From assembly GCA_016296205.1 (NCBI GenBank), contig JAEDJS010000012.1:1-36119 (forward strand): 36,119 nucleotides of DNA. The letters run 5' to 3'. Of the stretch, positions 31,717-36,119 are shown in pieces. Position 1 is the first letter of the stretch. Each line of letters starts with the position of its first letter. The DNA comes from Treponema sp. (GTDB taxonomy: Bacteria > Spirochaetota > Spirochaetia > Treponematales > Treponemataceae). Position numbers and translations under genes: made by a program. Below the pieces are notes generated by a model that had not been told where the DNA came from, ran no database searches, and worked only from the letters and a program-made list of their open reading frames with translations.

Positions 31717-31745
31717 AAGACAAGACACAAAAATTCCGATATAAT
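31717..31745 (+). promoter_or_regulatory. Promoter for ftsK
   Basis: AAGACA (31717-31722), 17-bp spacer, TATAAT (31740-31745). The leader of about 17 nt to 31769 carries GGAAGGG. Confidence 0.55.
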
Positions 31746-31768
31746 AATATCTTAGGATGGAAGGGAAA

Positions 31769-34489
31769 ATGATTAAAAAAGATAAAATTGTGGGGAAAAT
31801 TTTAGGGATTGTGCTTTTTGCCTGTTCCGCTCTTTTATTTGTATCAATTTTGCTAGGTTTGGGCCTAGGGTTAATAATTTCAGACGCTTATGGATTTTCT
31901 AGCTTATTGATTCCAGCATTCTTGATTATGGCCGGAATTTTTTGTTTTTCTGAAATATGGTCTGTAAAAAGAGCTGCTATTCTTCTTGTAAGTATTATTC
32001 CGTTTTATACAGTTGCTTGGGGAGAAAGTGTTTGCCGTAAACTTTATGCTACAGAACCAGGAAGTATTGGTGGTTTAAAGATTTTTTCCATCATGTTTTT
32101 ATCTATTTTGTGTGCGGTGGCTGAATATCTTCTTGCTATAGTTATTGCGGGAAAATTGTGGTCGTCAAAAAAATCAAAGCCAGCAGAAAAAGTTGATGAT
32201 TTTGATAAGGTTGAACCTGAAGTAATCCTGGAAGAAGAACCAGAAGTTCAACTAGAAACTGATGGTTTAACTGCGGAAGAAAAAGTTATTGCGGATCAGA
32301 TTGATGCTCAGATTAAAGATGATAATGAAGACTGGAATTTACTTGATGCAATAAAAGACAGCAAAAAGAAAATGCAGGAATTTGAAATTGATGAAAATTC
32401 AGAAGATGCATTGTGGTCAATTAATGAAAAAGAAGAAATTCCAGAAGATAAGGTAGAAACAGTAGAAGAAAATATAGAAAAAGCAAAAAGTCACTGGTGG
32501 AGTAAAAAAACAGAACCGGAAGAAACTCAAAACGAATATTCTGTTATGGACGATCCGCTGTCTGAAGATGATTTTACTCCGTGGGAAGCGGCAGAAGGGG
32601 ATAATACTGTACTTGATTTTAATGTTGCCCCACCGCAAATTGAATCAAAAATTACTCAGCCGGAGATTGATGATCAGAATCAAGAAGATTTTTCAGAAGA
32701 AGATATTCCAGAAGAAAAAAATTCAGAGAATAACACTGGAGTTGCAAAATTGCCAACTGGTATTAATGAAATTTTTAATCTCATGGATAATGATGCCCGC
32801 AAAGAAGTTGCATCTGGTGAATCAAAAATTTCCGAAGATGATTATGAGCAGTCAGAATTAAAAGCTTTTGAAGATGAGGATGAAAATTTTATCGATGATT
32901 CAGATATTGATCTGGATGATGAAGTTGATTCAGATGATGATTTTCTGGAACAAGAAGAAATACCTGCTCCAAAATCAAAAGTAGATGACCTTGTTGGAAT
33001 TGCCAACAGCATTGTTAAAGCCCCGGATTTGGTAAATGATCAACCTGCTGCAAAAAAGCCTGCCCCAGGTGCTGCTTATGAAATTCCAATAGATTTGCTT
33101 ACTTCTTATGGTGAAGATAAATATTGGATTATTGATGAAGAAACTAAGAAAGCTGGACAGGATTTAAAAGAAACTCTGGCAGAATTCAGCATTGAAGCAG
33201 AAGTTACTGGAATCCAGAAAGGGCCTGTTGTTACAATGTTTGAAATTCTTCCGGCACCAGGTGTTAAACTCAGCAAGATTGTTTCACTTCAGGATAACCT
33301 TGCATTGCGTCTGGCAGCCAGTAGTATTCGAATTGTTGCTCCAATTCCTGGTAAAAGTGCAGTGGGAATTGAAGTGCCTAACAAAAAGCGTTCAATTGTA
33401 AGTATCCGTGAATGTCTTGAACAGGACAGACCAGAATGGAAAAAAATGGCAGTGCCTGTTGTTCTTGGAAAAGATATTCAGGGGCAGAATCAGATTATGG
33501 ATCTGGTAAAAACTCCTCACCTTTTGATTGCCGGTTCAACTGGTTCCGGAAAATCAGTTTGTGTTAATAGTATGATTCTTTCGATTTTGTACAAGAGAAG
33601 TCCAAGAGATGTTAAGATGATTCTTATTGATCCAAAAATTGTTGAACTTAAACTGTACAATGATATTCCTCACCTGCTTACTCCTGTAATTACTGAACCT
33701 AAAAAAGCAATGCAGAGTTTGCAGTATTGTCTTTGTGAAATGGAAAGAAGATATGCACTTTTGGACGGTGTTGGTGTGCGTGATATTTCTTCTTACAACA
33801 AACGAATAGTTGAACGAAAAATTGCGGCAGAAAAGCTTCCATATATTGTTGTAATCATTGATGAGTTTGCAGATCTTATGGCCACAACTGGTAAGGAACT
33901 GGAAACTGTTGTTGCCCGACTTGCTGCTATGAGCCGTGCTGTTGGTATTCATCTTGTGCTTGCAACTCAGCGTCCAAGTGTTGATGTTATTACTGGTCTG
34001 ATTAAAGCAAATATTCCAAGCCGTGTTGCATTCATGGTTGCTGCAAAAATGGACAGCCGTATTATTATTGATCAGGTTGGGGCAGAAAAGCTTCTTGGCA
34101 AAGGAGACATGCTTTATGCAAGTTCAACTGATCCATTCCCAGTTCGCATTCAGGGAACATTTGTTTCGGACAGTGAAGTTGAAGCTGTTGTAGAAGCTGT
34201 TAAAGCCTGGGGTGCACCAGATTATATTGATGACGAAATATTTGTTCCAGAAGACGAAGACGGCGAAGACAACGGAATGAGTTTGTTCAGTGATGGAGAA
34301 GATCCACTTTATGATAAAGCCCTTGAAGTTGTTATGCAGGCAGGAAAAGCCAGTACAAGTTATGTTCAGAGAAGATTAAAAATCGGTTATAACAGAGCCG
34401 CAAGATTAGTAGAAGAAATGGAATCTCGTGGAATTGTTGGTCCGGCCAATGGTTCAAAGCCAAGAGAAATTATTCATGTACCGAACTGA
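31769..34489 (+). CDS. ftsK: DNA translocase FtsK/SpoIIIE
   Basis: The protein is 906 residues from this start. Four N-terminal membrane helices (about 10-135) anchor it at the septum. A long, strongly acidic linker (about 140-415) is rich in E and D. The motor domain follows, with Walker A AGSTGSGKSVCVNS, Walker B YIVVIIDEFADLM and LATQRPSVDVITGLIKANI. A C-terminal winged-helix gamma domain (YDKALEVVMQAGKASTSYVQ) should read oriented DNA motifs. It pumps chromosome DNA during division. GGAAGGG precedes the ATG at 31769 by 4 bases; the in-frame ATG at 31757 is the alternative. The GH18 gene follows by 20 bp, probably in the same operon. Confidence 0.93.
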   Translation: MIKKDKIVGKILGIVLFACSALLFVSILLGLGLGLIISDAYGFSSLLIPAFLIMAGIFCFSEIWSVKRAAILLVSIIPFYTVAWGESVCRKLYATEPGSIGGLKIFSIMFLSILCAVAEYLLAIVIAGKLWSSKKSKPAEKVDDFDKVEPEVILEEEPEVQLETDGLTAEEKVIADQIDAQIKDDNEDWNLLDAIKDSKKKMQEFEIDENSEDALWSINEKEEIPEDKVETVEENIEKAKSHWWSKKTEPEETQNEYSVMDDPLSEDDFTPWEAAEGDNTVLDFNVAPPQIESKITQPEIDDQNQEDFSEEDIPEEKNSENNTGVAKLPTGINEIFNLMDNDARKEVASGESKISEDDYEQSELKAFEDEDENFIDDSDIDLDDEVDSDDDFLEQEEIPAPKSKVDDLVGIANSIVKAPDLVNDQPAAKKPAPGAAYEIPIDLLTSYGEDKYWIIDEETKKAGQDLKETLAEFSIEAEVTGIQKGPVVTMFEILPAPGVKLSKIVSLQDNLALRLAASSIRIVAPIPGKSAVGIEVPNKKRSIVSIRECLEQDRPEWKKMAVPVVLGKDIQGQNQIMDLVKTPHLLIAGSTGSGKSVCVNSMILSILYKRSPRDVKMILIDPKIVELKLYNDIPHLLTPVITEPKKAMQSLQYCLCEMERRYALLDGVGVRDISSYNKRIVERKIAAEKLPYIVVIIDEFADLMATTGKELETVVARLAAMSRAVGIHLVLATQRPSVDVITGLIKANIPSRVAFMVAAKMDSRIIIDQVGAEKLLGKGDMLYASSTDPFPVRIQGTFVSDSEVEAVVEAVKAWGAPDYIDDEIFVPEDEDGEDNGMSLFSDGEDPLYDKALEVVMQAGKASTSYVQRRLKIGYNRAARLVEEMESRGIVGPANGSKPREIIHVPN

Positions 34490-34509
34490 TATTTAATAAG
34501 GAACGACAA

Positions 34510-35595
34510 ATGAAGAAGTTACTTTTTAGTTTTGCATTTTTTGCCGCAACTGCCGTATGTTTTGCTGGTACAAGTCCAGGAAAAATTCAGGAAAGCCAGG
34601 GAGATTTATTCCAGGAAGAATCTGTTGTAGAAGTTGCTGTTGAAGAAAATCCAACTCCAGATACAAGACGTCCTGCCTACGAAAAAATTATGCCGGAAGG
34701 TGAACCTGTTGAGTTCAAGGAAATTTGGGCTTATGTAATGGAAAGTCGTCTTGATGAATTTAATAACGATATGCCTATAACTGATTTCTGTTATTTTGGC
34801 GCATCAATTGGAATTTATGGGGATGTGGAAGGTTACCCTAATCCAGCTAGAATTGCAAATTTTAGAGGACGCAAACATTTAGTTGTAACCTGCGATGGTC
34901 GTGCGTTAAGTCACTTTGCGTTGGATCCTCATTTTGGAATTAATCAGAAAATTCGTGACAGTCTTGTAAGTGAAGTAAAAAAGAATTACGACGGCTTGCA
35001 GATTGATTTTGAACTTGTTCCTAAAAAAGATGCCCATTATTTTATTACTTTTCTTAAAGATTTAAGATATCTTCTTGGAAACGAAAAATGGCTTACAGTA
35101 GCAGTTCCGGCAAGGGTAAAAACTTTGGAGAATGATGTTTACGATTATAAATCAATTGAACCTTATGTTGACCGCCTTATCATTATGGCTTATGACGAAC
35201 ACTGGAGCACAAGCAAACCGGGGCCTGTGGCAAGTATGGACTGGTGTAAAAAAATTGCCGATTATTGCCAGTCGGTTATACCACCACGAAAATTTGTAAT
35301 TGGTATGCCGTTTTATGGACGTATCTGGCAGGATGGAAATGTTTCTGGAGGATGGTATTTTAGTGGCATAAATCGAATTATGAATGAAAACGACTGCCAC
35401 GAAATTGAACGGGTTGACGGCGTTCCACATTTTACATTTAAAAAAGAAATAACTGCTACCGGATATTTTGATGACGTATATTCATTAGTTCAGAGAGCAA
35501 GAATGTATGATGAAATGGGAATCAAAAAATGTGCTGTCTGGAGAATTGGTCAGGAAGATCCAGAATTCTGGAATTGGGTAAAATTGATTAAATAG
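34510..35595 (+). CDS. Exported GH18-family glycoside hydrolase-like protein
   Basis: The 361-residue product has a signal peptide (MKKLLFSFAFFAATAVCFAG). After an acidic linker comes a GH18 TIM-barrel: YDGLQIDFELV holds the DGxxxDxE catalytic motif, LIIMAYDEHW the MAYD motif, and VIGMPFYGRIW and CAVWRIGQED late barrel strands. Catalytic glutamate and aspartate are present, so it is likely active on beta-1,4-GlcNAc-containing polymers. YaaH/SleL-like peptidoglycan hydrolases share this pattern, and its position after ftsK suggests a wall or division role rather than chitin use. AAGGA lies 7 bases before the ATG. Confidence 0.85.
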   Translation: MKKLLFSFAFFAATAVCFAGTSPGKIQESQGDLFQEESVVEVAVEENPTPDTRRPAYEKIMPEGEPVEFKEIWAYVMESRLDEFNNDMPITDFCYFGASIGIYGDVEGYPNPARIANFRGRKHLVVTCDGRALSHFALDPHFGINQKIRDSLVSEVKKNYDGLQIDFELVPKKDAHYFITFLKDLRYLLGNEKWLTVAVPARVKTLENDVYDYKSIEPYVDRLIIMAYDEHWSTSKPGPVASMDWCKKIADYCQSVIPPRKFVIGMPFYGRIWQDGNVSGGWYFSGINRIMNENDCHEIERVDGVPHFTFKKEITATGYFDDVYSLVQRARMYDEMGIKKCAVWRIGQEDPEFWNWVKLIK

Positions 35596-35631
35596 ACTTT
35601 TTTTTAAAGATTGAATGTAACTATATTTGAT

Positions 35632-35660
35632 TTGACAAATGGTTGTTATAACAATATAAT
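35632..35660 (+). promoter_or_regulatory. Consensus sigma-70 promoter for the lipoprotein gene
   Basis: TTGACA (35632-35637), 17-bp spacer, TATAAT (35655-35660): a perfect consensus promoter and the strongest in the window. Confidence 0.85.
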
Positions 35661-35672
35661 AAATATAACAAC
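35642..35672 (+). promoter_or_regulatory. Candidate operator overlapping the lipoprotein promoter
   Basis: The spacer holds a perfect 12-bp palindrome, TTGTTATAACAA (35643-35654). A further TATAACAAC at 35664-35672 forms a 9-bp inverted repeat with GTTGTTATA at 35642-35650, across the -10 box. Three TATAACAA half-sites in this arrangement suggest a repressor site. Confidence 0.5.
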
Positions 35673-35675
35673 TTA

Positions 35676-35836
35676 TTTAAAGGAGTGTAAGATAAAACCG
35701 CTAAAATAGCGCGGCTTTATCTTACCTAAAGTTTGCGTTGCAAACTTATTATTAAACTGCTGTTCCTCATTACATTACGGAACAGCATAAAAAGTCAATC
35801 GATTGTTGAAACAATCTTCTTGACTTTTTAAAGGAG
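35676..35836 (+). other. Leader with four consecutive hairpins between duplicated SD sequences
   Basis: TTTAAAGGAG occurs at 35676-35685 and again at 35827-35836. Between them lie hairpins at 35687-35725 (15-bp stem, one mismatch), 35729-35747 (AAGTTTGC/GCAAACTT), 35758-35787 (TGCTGTTCC/GGAACAGCA) and 35789-35829 (AAAAAGTCAA/TTGACTTTTT with an inner GATTGTT/AACAATC stem). No start codon follows the first SD. It could be an inserted small element with target duplication or a structured regulatory leader. Confidence 0.65.
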
Positions 35837-35845
35837 ATAGTAGAT

Positions 35846-36119
35846 ATGAAAAAATTTACATTGCTTGCAGTAGTTGCTGCAGTTGTATTAGGTTTGGCTT
35901 CTTGTGCTATTGAAGGTGCTCCATCTACTACAACATTCATGGAAGAAAAAACAACAATCGTAACACAGGTTAAAATTGGCGAAACAATTACAATTCCTGC
36001 TCCAGTAGAAAAGAAAGATGGTACATTCGAAGGATGGACAACAAATCCACTGAGTCATGAAAATCTTTACAAAACTGGTGAAGATTACAAAATTACTAAT
36101 TATGGCGTAATTTTCTACC
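35846..36119 (+). CDS. Lipoprotein, truncated by the window end
   Basis: The visible 91 residues begin MKKFTLLAVVAAVVLGLASC, a lipoprotein signal with lipobox LASC. The mature part is threonine-rich, then reads IGETITIPAPVEKKDGTFEG and WTTNPLSHENLYKTGEDYKI, which resembles InlB B-type (Listeria-Bacteroides) repeats found in surface proteins. AAGGAG lies 9 bases before the ATG. A perfect-consensus promoter and a structured 180-nt leader suggest a high-output, regulated surface lipoprotein. Full length and function cannot be judged because the gene continues beyond 36119. Confidence 0.75.
   Translation, partial: MKKFTLLAVVAAVVLGLASCAIEGAPSTTTFMEEKTTIVTQVKIGETITIPAPVEKKDGTFEGWTTNPLSHENLYKTGEDYKITNYGVIFY

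Noticed and set aside
35676..35836. Known riboswitch class in the lipoprotein leader
   Set aside because: The hairpins do not match any riboswitch core I can recognise; reported only as a structured leader.

Overview
The window looks like chromosomal DNA of a host-associated spirochaete, most likely a gut- or oral-type Treponema. It is AT-rich and carries a FlgM-type anti-sigma factor, an outer-membrane protein ending in an aromatic residue, many signal-peptide and lipoprotein genes, a CHASE2 adenylate cyclase, and dense families of palindromic intergenic repeats. The genus is an inference from gene content; no rRNA gene is present to confirm it.

Layout: (1) 1-1025 is non-coding repeat DNA: a tandem array of a ~224-228 bp unit that folds into several hairpins plus a terminator, then copies of a 27-nt palindrome family. 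(2) 1126-4429 holds a secreted TPR-like protein, a four-S1-domain RNA-binding protein and a DUF1015 protein. (3) 4430-15151 is a surface-polysaccharide locus: flippase, acetyltransferase, sugar SDR and eight glycosyltransferases. It includes an adjacent GT11 (alpha-1,2-fucosyltransferase family) and GT6 (ABO blood-group transferase family) pair. No polymerase was seen. (4) 15168-15865 is a Phd/VapC-type toxin-antitoxin pair whose toxin lacks one expected acidic catalytic residue. (5) 16166-25453 holds a TPR diguanylate cyclase, an outer-membrane protein, PrsW, a Nudix hydrolase, and an envelope/signalling operon (SH3-like protein, M48 lipoprotein protease, CHASE2 cyclase). (6) 25482-25990 is a GIY-YIG nuclease gene sandwiched between near-identical 83/85 bp repeats made of the same palindrome family. 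(7) 26114-31643 holds Tex, an RNA methyltransferase, a metal-site-less iron-ADH homologue, FlgM and RsmI. (8) 31769-36119 holds FtsK/SpoIIIE, a GH18 protein and the start of a strongly promoted lipoprotein with an unusual hairpin-filled leader.

How the genes work together: the polysaccharide genes are tightly packed, with 4-8 bp overlaps within strands, and should decorate a lipid-linked glycan that the flippase exports. Two cyclic-nucleotide enzymes (c-di-GMP and cAMP) and FlgM suggest motility and envelope control. Across the window, eight genes have a -10-like box only 6-9 nt before their start codon and no Shine-Dalgarno sequence, so leaderless mRNAs appear common.

Most noteworthy candidates: the GIY-YIG/palindrome cassette, the GGA-hairpin tandem array, the GT11-GT6 pair, the recurrent leaderless promoters, and the insertion-like hairpin leader at 35676-35836. 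No database search was possible; family calls rest on motifs read by eye.
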